From contig CAVVZZ010000011.1 in the NCBI GenBank assembly GCA_963752915.1, positions 744,001 to 808,000 of the forward strand: a stretch of 64,000 nucleotides of DNA. Direction: 5' to 3'. Both the position numbers and the translations under genes were made by a program. Positions 54,592 to 64,000 of the stretch are shown here, piece by piece; within the stretch, counting starts at the first letter, position 1, and the number at the start of each line of letters is the position of its first letter. The DNA comes from DATJPR01 sp963752915. GTDB lineage: Bacteria; Bacteroidota; Ignavibacteria; UBA10030; UBA6906. The notes beneath the pieces were generated by a model. The model was not told the DNA's origin, searched no databases, and was given only the letters and a program-made list of their open reading frames with translations.

Positions 54592-57500
54592 CTATTTCAA
54601 CAATAGCATTTTTCTTGTGGCTATGAATTGGCTTGCTTGGATTCGGCAGAAGTAAGTTCCTGAAGCCAGACACCGAGCGTCGACCAGCACATCGTGAAAC
54701 CCTGCCTCGACATCGCCGTCGACCGGTCGAGCCACCTCTTGTCCAAGCAGGTTGAACAGCGACAGGATTACTTGACTTCTATGTACTAGTCCATAACGAA
54801 TCACGCATGAAGAGTTGAAGGGATTCGGATAGCTCTGGTAGAGTTCATCATGCTGCGGAATCAAGTATCCAAATCCTCCTTTCGGTACGCGTCCGACTGC
54901 TAGTGTCCGAAACAAACGAAGGGCGTCCTCCTGAACTCCGGTTCAAACTCAGACGCGTCGTACCGCAGCGAAATGGTCGCAGCAAACGATTCGCCTTCGG
55001 TTGCTCCAATGTCATAGACCCTTTGGACGGACGAATTGCCTCCTTGCTGTGTTTGGAGAATATTTCTGTTGTCCAGCGAGAGAAGCCATGCACGCTGTCG
55101 GCTATTACCGTGTCAGTAATGGGGTCAGCGTAACTGGGTACTTCAACCCAGCCGCTACCCAGGGAATCAGGATTGACTCCTGCATAAGCCCTCATCGTCA
55201 CAACTGATGGAGCAACGCCACGGGCAAACCGCGCATATGTATAGGCACTCTCGAACTGATAGTTCTCTCCAACATTACTACGGATAAACCTCTGAACTAG
55301 CCCATTCCCTCTGATTGTGCCTCTACCCCGGAAGATAGCCTCGGGATCATCATTACTCACAAACATTGTGTCAATACTTCTGAGTATGATTTCCCCCGAC
55401 AGACTCATAATGCCACCGACGAGAACGTTACGGGTAGTCTGCATGGTCATAGCACTTACCAAGATGACGTTATAGAAGTTGTTCTCGAACCTACCTGACC
55501 CGTGAAGTGAACTGTCGAGCTTGCTGGGAGGAACCCTCAATCAACTCCCGTCATCACGTTCTTCTTGCCGAAGCCGAGATCCGATTGTCCTCCTGGCATA
55601 ACCGTCCAGCTTCCTCCGGTGATAATAACTGTCTGAGCGTCCGCGGCTATCTCGAGCGTTCCAAAAATCGTAACATCACCGAGAACCACGAGCCTTTTCC
55701 AGGGTGTCGGTAATTGTCAGGATCCGCCAGGCAATATGATGAGCGAGGCATTTACAATTTGTTGTTGTTCCTTGTAAACCACCGGATGTCGAACGGATTC
55801 GGGGATAATCACACTGTCTCCTGGAATTGGTAGTCCCATCGGGCTCCAATTCTCAGGATTGTGCCAGAAGAGTCGGCACTACCGGTCCGAGTCCAGGTTT
55901 TAGGCTGAAGAGGGGAAACAGTGCTCATAGGATGTTACCGCCGATTACATACATACCGAAGAAAACCTGTCGAATTCTTCGAATGGCAGACGCTTTTGAG
56001 ATATTGGTCCGTAGGAGTCGGTTCTTGCATCGATGTTTTCCTCCGTCAGTTGTATGAAGGACTAGGCCGGATACCCGACTATTGTCCCTTCACTACTCGA
56101 CGGAAGGATACCCAGAACGAGTCCGTGCCCGGGATCTCTTTTTGAATCTCCCACGAGCTTCCGGAATCGGTGGTTCGCATGATTACACTTCTCATCACCT
56201 CTTCCTTCTACATACTTCGTCGATCCGACAGCAGTGCCGTGCATCTTGTCGCTGAACGCAACACCGTAAAGATGGGTACCAAACCAAGGGAAGTAGATAT
56301 CAATCGGCTGAGTCTTAGGTTGCAGCCTAGTGGATTACTTGCTCTGTCCAAGACAGTCCACCATCTGAGGTTCGTAAGGTTACTGGCCCCGCTTCACTAG
56401 TTCCCACTGCACATATATTCAGTGTGTCTAGTATGTCGAGACTCATTATTTTCGATGAACTACCCACGTTTGGCATCAAGGACCAATGTTCTCCACCATC
56501 AGAAGTTTTGTAACAAACGCATGAATCTCCTGCAAGCACCCCAAACCTTTCGTTGAGAAATTTCACGGTAAACAACCAAATGAATCTCTTCGGATGATCC
56601 TGATGCGTCCAGGTTTTTCCAGCGTCAGTTGTACCCCAGATCTTACCCTCGTCCCCGACCGCTGTCGCCTTCGTGGAATCAGCGAAGGCAACCGCAAAGA
56701 TGTCTTCCATAGGATTTGTCCTGAATCCAGTCCAAGACAACCCACCATCGGTCGAAGGCCATATGTCAACGCGATTGGGGATATCAGAACCAACCGCAAT
56801 TCCTGCTCTCCTATCGCCGAAAGCGATTCCAAACAAGTTCCCTCGAGGACCATGCGTCAGACTCTTCCACGAATCTCCCAAATCCGTCGTGAGGAAAACC
56901 TCCCCGTTAATGCCCGCGACCGCGGCTGTAGTTGCCCCGCAGAAAGAGATTGCGTGTGGCTCTGAGCCGATGAGAGTGTTCTTTGATAGCCAATTTTTTC
57001 CTCCATCGGAGGTAGAGAACACAGAAGAGCCGCCTATGTCCTGACCAACAGCCAATCCACGACTCGAATCATAGAACGCAATTGCCTCAAAGTTGCAAGT
57101 GAATGGCTTCGTGTCCAGAAGCCCACCGTTTGTAGAGTGGATAATTTTGTCCGCGATCGTTCCAGCCTCAATGGATTGGACCACCCCAAATGCATCAAGA
57201 GGGGTTCGATGCGCTATACCAACGATCCACAGGTTTGTGTCAGGCGCACTTGAAGTCCAACTTACACCTCCATTAGAAGTGGTGACTATCACGCCTTTCA
57301 TACCCGCAGCAATCGCATGATTGCTATCACCCATTGAAATGCACAATAGATAATTCGAAACTTTTGCCGTCTTTTCAACACTCCACGTCATTCCAGCATC
57401 TCGAGTTCGGATAATGACGTTGCCAGCTGCCATCCCATTCTTCTCATCGAGAAACACTATCGAGCTGAGACCACCAACCTCGGGGATTCCCTCCAAGTTA

Positions 57501-58057
57501 TTCCAAGATAGACCGCCATCAGTAGTTCTTAACATGAGGCCATTGTCCCTGACCGCCACTCCAGTAAGTGAATCGCAGAAGGCAACAGCTCGATATGGAG
57601 ATTTCCAGCCAATTGTCTTATCCTCGACGATCTGCCAGGTTTCTCCTTGGTTTGCTGTTCGCATAGAATTACCCATGCTCCCGACGACCACGGCTGTCTG
57701 AGCATGGAAGAGCTTTATACCAAACAGATCGTTTCCTTGCGGGATCGGGTTGAGCCATTGCCATGGCGACCGTTGGCTTGATAAGTTAATCCATGGGAGT
57801 AATACGCCAGAAGGCTCTGTTGTCCGACCCAGCTTTTGCTGGGGAGACTGAAAAGGCGAACCATTGCGTACCCAGGATGTTCTGTTGAGCAAGCTAGGTT
57901 GAACCAATTGGGAAAACAGAAGGTCACGCGAACAAATCAGATATAAAAGGAAAACCAATATAACTCTCGACTTGAGTAACTTCCCCCGCCAGCTCTGCGG
58001 CGGTATCCTAGCCAATATATGATTACACCCAATATGCCATAGAATCATGATCCACAT
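54592..58057 (-). pseudogene. YCF48-like T9SS protein, broken (paralogue 2)
   Basis: The N-terminal 575 codons (58057-56327) are open: export signal near VILVFLLYLIC, WQWLNPIPQGNDLF and repeats such as RTTDGGLSW, STSDGGKNW and STDGGLSWTG. A stop at 56327 (VIH) ends this frame. Further pieces lie downstream in changing frames: HGTAVGSTKYVEGRGDE near 56240; PIPGDSVIIPES and IILPGGSLTITDTLEKLVVLG near 55830-55690; VNPDSLGSGWVEVPSYADP near 55150; and a sorting domain, YQSYPNPFNSSCVIRY to ATRKMLLLK, at 54592. At least five disruptions are needed. Domain order matches paralogue 1. Confidence 0.78.
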
Positions 58058-58190
58058 CCTCAATTCTCTTTTGAGAGAGATCTTATCGTCCGACTGATCC
58101 GCCTACTGCCGTGCAACAGACAATAATTCTGAATCGGAGCTATATCCTGCAAAGTCAAGATCCATCTAGACAAACTGACATCTCCGAAAA

Positions 58191-60260
58191 TCAAGAGGTG
58201 ACATGTTTTTTGCCTTTTGAAAACCATCTTAGCATGCCGTCTCTGTCGGAAATAGCTGCATGGAGCTCTGCCAAGCCCATGACAATGGATCCGTTTGTTG
58301 AATCGAGGTCAAAGGCTCGCTTTGCTTGCTGAAAAAAGACTCTCAGATGTTCTTCCTTAGGCGTGCTTGAAAGAGTGCAATAAGAAGAAGCGATTCTGAG
58401 TTTCTGGGATTCTTGGAAAAATCATTCTCTGCAATCTCCAGCCCTACGGCAAAAATGTGCATTGAGGCATTCCTCTGACCCCTCACAAAAGTTTAACCAG
58501 GCCGGCGTGATAAAGCAGCCTATAGCTGGAGGGATTTATGCGCATGCCGTCAAGAAGGATTGAATCAGCGGAGGCAAGATTGCGCGACGCGAAAGCCGAA
58601 CCTGCGAAGTATTCGCGCGCGTCGATATCGGTGGGAGCGTGTCCAATTGCACAGCGATATGCCCCGTCATTGCGCTATCAAACATATTCATCCTCTCAAA
58701 GACGTACCCTAGATTTTTCCAGCGTGGGCATCGCCAGGGTCCCGGACAAGAATGTCTCTCAGCGAACGAATCGCTTTTTCGGGGATAGTTACGTAACGCG
58801 ACGTTCGCCAATATGCAGTTCATTGCTGTTTCATTGTACTGTCAGGATCAACTTGATTTGCAAGAGGAAATCTGAGTGCCTCCTCGGCTTGTCCCAGGTC
58901 GCTGAAGTAGATTTGGCCAAGGAGGCGGAAGAGTTGTTGGATCCTGAAAATTCGAGGCTGGGGCTTTCTTGAAAAGACTGATTGCGTCAACCTACTTCCT
59001 TGATCAGCTTCCAATCTCCCAAGTGTAGTGTATGGAGCCGCTTTCGTCGAGTCCAACTGAAGCGCCTTCCGCGCGTTTGCCTCCGCAAATGTCTTCCACT
59101 TCGCACGATCTGAAACACCTCTCTCCGAGCTTTTCTCAAAGTAGCGCAGAGGTTCATTTGCCAGAGCCGCATAACCCTCCGCAAATGTGCTGTCACGATC
59201 AACAGCGGACTGGAAATTGGCTTCAGCTTGCAGTAACCCTTCTTCATCTCCTCGCAATAATTGGATTGAACCATCCCTATAAGCAATAAACACCACTGGT
59301 GACAGGCTGCTCTGCATTAGGAGACAGCTCGATTCCGTACGCACTCCGTAGTCGTCTCCCCGCAATATGCCAGGCAGCCGAGTATACACTCCGATTGGAA
59401 GGATCATATTTCCAGGACCACAGCATAGCGTTACTCGCAGTCCTCGAGTCGTAAAGCTCAACTGCCATGTATTGCGATTGGATCTCCTGCCTTCCGCCTA
59501 CTACCAGAAGAAATCGGGAGCCCATGCTCCTGCGAGTTTCCTGAACTCCGCGAGCTGTACGTTATTTCCGACACGTTCCGTTGTCAATTTCGTCCAAAAA
59601 GTCTTCTTCAGCTGACTGACGAGATCTTGTTCAAGTTCCTCCTGGTATAGGACGTGGTGGCCGGGTGGTCCTCAAATACAATTGCGATTGAATTTTCGCC
59701 TACGCGATTCTTCAATATCACATAAATAATCCCTGCAGTCATTATGGCAATGGTCAACCCAATCGCCATGAGAGAATTCCTCCGACTGATTCTCCGACCT
59801 CGTCGCAACAAAAATGAGCCCTCTATCTGCAGATCCATCACCCACGTTGCTGCGATCGCCGAAGAAGAGTTGAGACGGCTATTCGAAGTGTGTCAAGATG
59901 TCTATCCAAAGGTGAAGTGCTGGCATCTTCACCCAATGTGAAGCACTGAGGAAATACTCCATCGACTTCGAGAGCGGGCTCTGGTCGATTCGGAAAGGTA
60001 CTATGGCGATCCCTTTGCTGACAGCTCTCTCAACTTCTCTCTCCACTTGCGGAGACACCATCGAATGTGTCAAAAGAACAAGAACCAAGATCTTGCTTTC
60101 TTCAATGGCGCGGAGCAAGGCTTCCCCGTAGTTTGATCCCGGTCAGACATTTCTTGGAGCTATCCAACAGCGCCGATTATTTTCTTCGAGGGCAGCGCAT
60201 AGGTCATCTGCAACATGTTTGTGCGTGTAGGGAGTAGAGGGAGAAACGTCGTGGGCCATC
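58191..60260 (-). pseudogene. TIR-membrane-TPR protein, heavily frameshifted
   Basis: From 60260 the minus strand reads a TIR domain: HVADDLCAALEENNRRCWIAP, then a TGA at 60145-60143 in place of an Arg codon, YGEALLRAIEESKILVLVL, VEREVERAVSKGIAIVPFRI and MEYFLSASHW. After frameshifts comes a membrane helix (LMAIGLTIAIMTAGIIYVIL, near 59760), then a FlgO/TolB-like segment (AVELYDSRTASNAMLWSWKYD near 59450) and TPRs (EGLLQAEANFQSAVDRDSTF, near 59210, and FDLDSTNGSIVMGLAELHAA, near 58300), ending at 58191. The same architecture occurs in intact signalling proteins of many bacteria. TIR domains often cleave NAD+ in defence, but the BB-loop and catalytic Glu cannot be judged here. Confidence 0.72.
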
Positions 60261-60350
60261 AGACTGCTCTATTTCAGTTTTGGCACCAAAGTCTGATGAA
60301 TTCGCGGTAACCATCCACCTTGATTATTAAATTGGAAAACTTCGCACGAT

Positions 60351-62240
60351 TCAGTTATGAAGCCCACCTGTGTTGGAGAGGCCCATTATTTGAAAGTGGG
60401 TGAATAGTTCCGGAGCGAACTTTTTAGCAATTAAGACTCGAACTTCTACAATATTTCCAATCAGGCTGGTCGGTTCTACCCGAGGGAGTTCTAAGGGTAG
60501 AAAGTTGTCTCGAAGGAGCAACCGATCTCCATTTTCCACGAGTGATTAATCCCCGATGCCACGCGTAGCCTTGCGGGCACCCTCGAGATCGGACGATTTG
60601 ATTTTCTCTGAGAGGCGTCGGTTCCCCAAGTGGAACAACGAAGCCATCCTGTTATATTGCTTCGATTAGCGCAAAAACGCGAGGCGCTCTACATATGTAT
60701 GCAGAGCCGCAGACACTGCAAGTGCCATCACCATGGCAACGACTGTAATATGCTCCCATAGTTTAGTTTCATCACTCATATCCGGTGAGGCAAACTGCAT
60801 AACGAGGAGGACGATCGATAGCACGATCCCTATGATGTGCAGTTGTTTTCCACCTGCAATAGCCTCTGTCCTCCGAAGTTTCCGCAAATTAATCTCCCCA
60901 ACAAGTCCGAACCACTTTTCTTGAGCTTTCGTCCAGAATGACATCGCCACCTGCATTTGTGAAACCCATTCCGATGAGGTTTCTTGATTTTGCGCTTGGT
61001 AAGACCATACTGTGAACAGGCGTCTGCCACGTCCCTAGAGCAATTTTAATCCATTCAAGTTCACCCTTGTGCTTGTAGAGATAGTGATCTGTCACATCTT
61101 CGTTGATGCGACAAATCTTCCAGAACGTCTGCACTCGTAATGCTTCTGCAAGTGCCCTGTCATCTTCATGTTTCAGTTGGATTATTCGTTCCTCTTGGCA
61201 ACCCAGTAGAAGGCTGCGCCAACCGCAAGCAGGCCTGGGTAGAACATGAACAGGAATGGAGACCTGTAAGTTCTAAGTAATTCTGAAGGAAGAAAAAACC
61301 TACGACAACAAAGGCGATGATTGCCCTGAGGCTGGTAACTCGGCTGATCTTGTGCTTCCCAGCAAGAACGTCTGAAACAGCAAATCTATGAATAAATTCA
61401 GAGATTTCTTTTCCCATTACACTTTGATCACGCTTCGAGATAATCCTCGTTGAAGCGGCTTCAAATTCTTCCGTACTGCGTTTCACAACTCCCTTGACAT
61501 CCTTGTTATATGTATCTATGCGCCGCATAATGCGCTCGTATACTGACTCCGCAATGGTGGTGCCGCCCCAATATTCCGGGTAGTGTTTTGAAAGCGAATA
61601 GGGCGTTTGTGTACGTGGTGCAGGATTACCTATATGGGGCGTGACGATATGGTATACCGGCCCACTGTCGATCTGGCTAAGCGCTGGGGGTGGATTATTA
61701 CTGATGAACCGGAATTCCTTCAATTTTCATCTTAACGACTTGTGCCGTCCCAGCTCTCCGCTCCGAATCGACTCCGTCCCACAAGGCAATCAGAATCTGG
61801 CTGTATTGAGCTATAAACTTTCCCGCTTGCAAATACAGATCCATCACGAGTTCTCCCTTCAGTGAATCTCTCCTCTTCGCGGAAGCCGCTGAAAGCTCAA
61901 CAACGCTAGTCGCTCGCGCCGATGCGACTGTCAAATTCCTGCTTGGATTCAGGCTCTGTAAAATCTTCGCGGTAAAGAAGTCTTCAAAAGGGAGGGGGAC
62001 AACAGGAGAGAAGTTGAGTTCCAGAGCGACTCTGGCAACCACGCGATCAGCACCCTCAGCTAGTGCGGACAGCAAAATCTTCGGCGAATGTGGATAGCGT
62101 GCGCAGATATCTCGAAGCAAATCACGCACCCTGTTTTCAAGTGGGAGAACGTCTTGTTGCCGAAGATCTCTGTGACCAATCGCGCCGATCACAAGTGGAA
62201 CCAAAGCTGATTCAGCCGTGGCAGTGTTCTTGATGGTCAT
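60351..62240 (-). pseudogene. SLOG-domain membrane protein, heavily frameshifted
   Basis: The frame from ATG 62240 gives a Rossmann-like SLOG domain: VIGAIGHRDLRQQDVLPLE, LLSALAEGADRVVARVALEL, VVPLPFEDF and ILIALWDGVDSERRAGTAQV. Other frames continue with FIHRFAVSDVLAGKHKIS and a membrane helix (61300), LYKHKGELEWIKIALGTW (61075), a C-terminal pair of helices with LHTYVERLAFL (60680), KQYNRMASLFHLGNRRLSEK (60640) and VENGDRLLLRDNFLPLELP (60500). This domain order matches intact SLOG-transmembrane proteins thought to sense nucleotide-type ligands in bacterial conflict or stress. At least five frameshifts make it non-functional as read. Confidence 0.7.
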
Positions 62241-62535
62241 AGGCCTGCAACTGAATAGAATTGATTGCTAGTCCGAGAATACCTATCGGAATTACGACGC
62301 TTGGATAGACAACGGAGGAGACAGAACTACCCCTCGCCAGCACGCCCCACATTTCTGAGACACAAAGGATACATGCGGAGAAAATGAATGGCCGTTTAGT
62401 ATGGGGAAGATATCAATACCAACCTATTTTCTCCGTTCCAGTCAACGACCATTAGACGCACTTCGGATGACAACCGATCGTGAGTCGTGTTCCCATAGTT
62501 GTTCTACACGAGACCCCCTCGACAACTCCAGATGA
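62241..62535. other. Intergenic region
   Basis: Nothing recognisable. It should carry the promoter of the SLOG gene, but no boxes can be assigned. Confidence 0.4.
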
Positions 62536-62733
62536 TCAGCGGACCCTTATTACAGAGTGACACTTGGGGCAGGAGATTTCTGCGTGCTTGTCGCCGAATA
62601 GCCCGCCATGGGATTGAGGATTGCCATACCTTGCTGCACAGTCCTTACATATTTCCGCCTTGCAGAATGGACACGTGAAAGCGGTGTTCCCACCAAATAG
62701 CCCACTACCTTTGCCACAGATTGAGCATGCCAT
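62536..62733 (-). CDS. Small zinc-ribbon protein
   Basis: A 65-residue protein starting MACSICGKGSGLFGG with four Cys-x-x-Cys pairs: CSIC, CPFC, CKDC and CPKC. It could bind two zinc ions. GGGAGAG six bases upstream supports ATG 62733 over the longer in-frame stretch to 62994. Such ribbons bind nucleic acid or proteins; no further role can be read. It is one of the few undamaged genes right of 47 kb. Confidence 0.75.
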   Translation of the reverse strand: MACSICGKGSGLFGGNTAFTCPFCKAEICKDCAARYGNPQSHGGLFGDKHAEISCPKCHSVIRVR

Positions 62734-63785
62734 GACAAACTCTCCCTGGTGAATGGAATTCTCTTGCTGCACACTACGCGTAACGGTTGAAACTCGGAAT
62801 AGGTGACCGATGCAGGTCACACAATCATCGCTTTCTTCGAAGGGGATCGATTCTCGGGGGCGGAGGTGACAATGCCTCTCCCTCGTAGGCGATAAGAGGG
62901 GAGGCAATAAGAGAAAGAACGGTTGCGTGAATATAACCTTAACTGTGGATACTTTCAATACCGCGCGGCGCCATATTGGAAAAGGCGCTCGCAATAGGAG
63001 AAGTGCGAGAAGGCCGAATTGGTGAAGGAAAGCAATCTTCTTAAATCACATTTCTAAGCGCTGAATTCAATCTTCATGGGGTTGGCTGCAATCGAACAAG
63101 GAGATCTAAGTCCCCTCATATCCTAATCACTGCATTTCGCTATCCTGGCGGAGAGTGACGGATTTCGCAAAACGAAGATCACATTCGACTAGTCCTAGAT
63201 CGAGAGCGACTCGCAATTCTAACAATTAGCCCAGTTCTCAAGTCAATGTTGTTGACAAAAGGAAGACGTGTTCAATAATCATTGAACTCTGTTGCACAAA
63301 GGGTGCTTGTGAGATGAAAGTGAGGTGTCAGATTTGTCAGATCAGGCTTCAAAGCCTGGACGATGGTCAAATTCGGCATCCAGAGTCCGGTAACCTACGC
63401 CGTGCATTGTGTCCTTGACAAAATAGCTTCATCGGCAACCGGACGAGCGCGTTGCCTTGATAATTCAAGTTCCTTTAGTGTGCTCGTAATGTAAGATCCC
63501 AGTCTCGGCAATTAGTAGTACATCGATCGGATCACCGGCCATAAGGACAATACTGGATCGACATTGTAGCGGCTTCCCTTGCGGTCGCGGACTGTGGCCG
63601 CTCCTGCTCTTCCGATTCCCACCGGGTTGCGCGCGGTCTGGTCCCCGATGCTGTAGAGAAATTACAGGATCTCACTCAGCTCGATCTCCTTGTTTTCCGT
63701 TGTGGAAGGCCACCATGCTTAATGCCCTGGAATTTGTGAATTCAAACCACGATTTTGCAATGACCAACAACCTTACGAGACCACA
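62734..63785. other. About 1 kb without a supported gene
   Basis: Only short open frames without ribosome sites. A minus-strand stretch near 63560-63650 (GRAGAATVRDRKGSRYNVDP) reads protein-like but has no clear start or family. No terminal repeats or tRNA were found. Confidence 0.4.
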
Positions 63786-64000
63786 ATGCCTATCATCATC
63801 ACTTACGACTTTGAAGGCGCAGATCCTAAGGACCACAATATTCTACGGCACATGTTGGAGAACTTCGGCTGGAAAGCTGTGGGCGGTAGTGTGTTCAGAT
63901 ACAGTGGAGGGCATATCAGGCAAGGATTTAACTATGAGGATTGGTTAAATAATGTCGTCCCGTCTTTGACGTTCTTTCGGTCGTATGTCCGACGTCATCG
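63786..64000 (+). CDS. Partial gene, small hypothetical protein (possibly Cas2/SinR-like fold)
   Basis: The frame opens at ATG 63786 and runs off the window (71 codons seen): MPIIITYDFEGADPKDHN, LRHMLENFGWKAVGGSVFRY, EDWLNNVVPSLTFFRSYV. A short first beta strand ending in YD, followed by a helix and a second strand with G-W-x-x-V/L-G-G-S, is reminiscent of SinR/Cas2-like ferredoxin-fold proteins. I cannot go further without the rest. No CRISPR array is near. Confidence 0.55.
   Translation, partial: MPIIITYDFEGADPKDHNILRHMLENFGWKAVGGSVFRYSGGHIRQGFNYEDWLNNVVPSLTFFRSYVRRH

Overview
This window most likely comes from a bacterium of the Bacteroidota/FCB group, close to Ignavibacteria-type lineages. 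The main evidence is the repeated C-terminal sorting domain of the type IX secretion system (T9SS), with the block NYPNPFNPxTxI, then LAVYDxLGRxV, then LASGVYFYRLxAGxFxxTKKLLLxR. At least ten larger proteins carry it, and it also occurs as several orphan DNA scraps. A TonB-dependent receptor, lipoproteins with lipoboxes and a PD40-type lipoprotein also fit a Gram-negative envelope. Almost every gene lies on the minus strand. No rRNA, CRISPR array or intact tRNA was seen.

Layout. 0-6 kb: an esterase-like T9SS protein with one frameshift and a secreted metalloprotease. 6-10.4 kb: an IS3 scrap, a DinB-like protein, a PEGA-domain protein, a 16-residue-repeat surface protein and a SASA-type esterase. 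10.4-19.6 kb: a tandem array of four T9SS proteins built from Asp-box (BNR) or YCF48-like repeats. 19.6-20.7 kb: an internally deleted IS256-family element. 20.9-27.7 kb: a two-component region, with an atypical LuxR-type regulator, a chimeric PRC-barrel/glycosyltransferase gene, and an apparent operon of TonB receptor, YfiR-like protein, histidine kinase and NarL-type regulator. 28.3-31.3 kb: a PRC-barrel protein and a fused trehalose-6-phosphate synthase/phosphatase. 31.4-36.8 kb: remnants of T9SS domains, a TlpA-like thioredoxin, a small T9SS protein and three small genes including a DUF4404 protein. 36.9-46.7 kb: lipoproteins, a TPR protein lying between two 203-base direct repeats, and a truncated copy of the metalloprotease tail.

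47-64 kb looks different. It begins at a tRNA-Ser(GCT) that keeps its 3' part and a terminator but lacks its 5' part, the usual scar of tRNA-targeted integration. Next come a potential RNA pseudoknot and a degenerate IS5-type element with CTAG on both sides. Beyond these, most genes carry several frameshifts or stops: two YCF48-like T9SS proteins, a TIR-membrane-TPR protein and a SLOG-membrane protein. The bases look more AT-rich than on the left (judged by eye). I infer a horizontally acquired, decaying island, but uncorrected sequencing indels at the end of a contig could also explain the frameshifts.

How the genes fit together. The T9SS proteins probably form the cell-surface and secreted protein set. 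The TonB receptor/YfiR/kinase/regulator cluster is a plausible envelope-signalling unit. OtsAB and the two PRC-barrel genes suggest osmotic or desiccation stress. The strongest structural theme is that T9SS sorting domains behave like movable cassettes: they are duplicated, truncated and left behind between genes.
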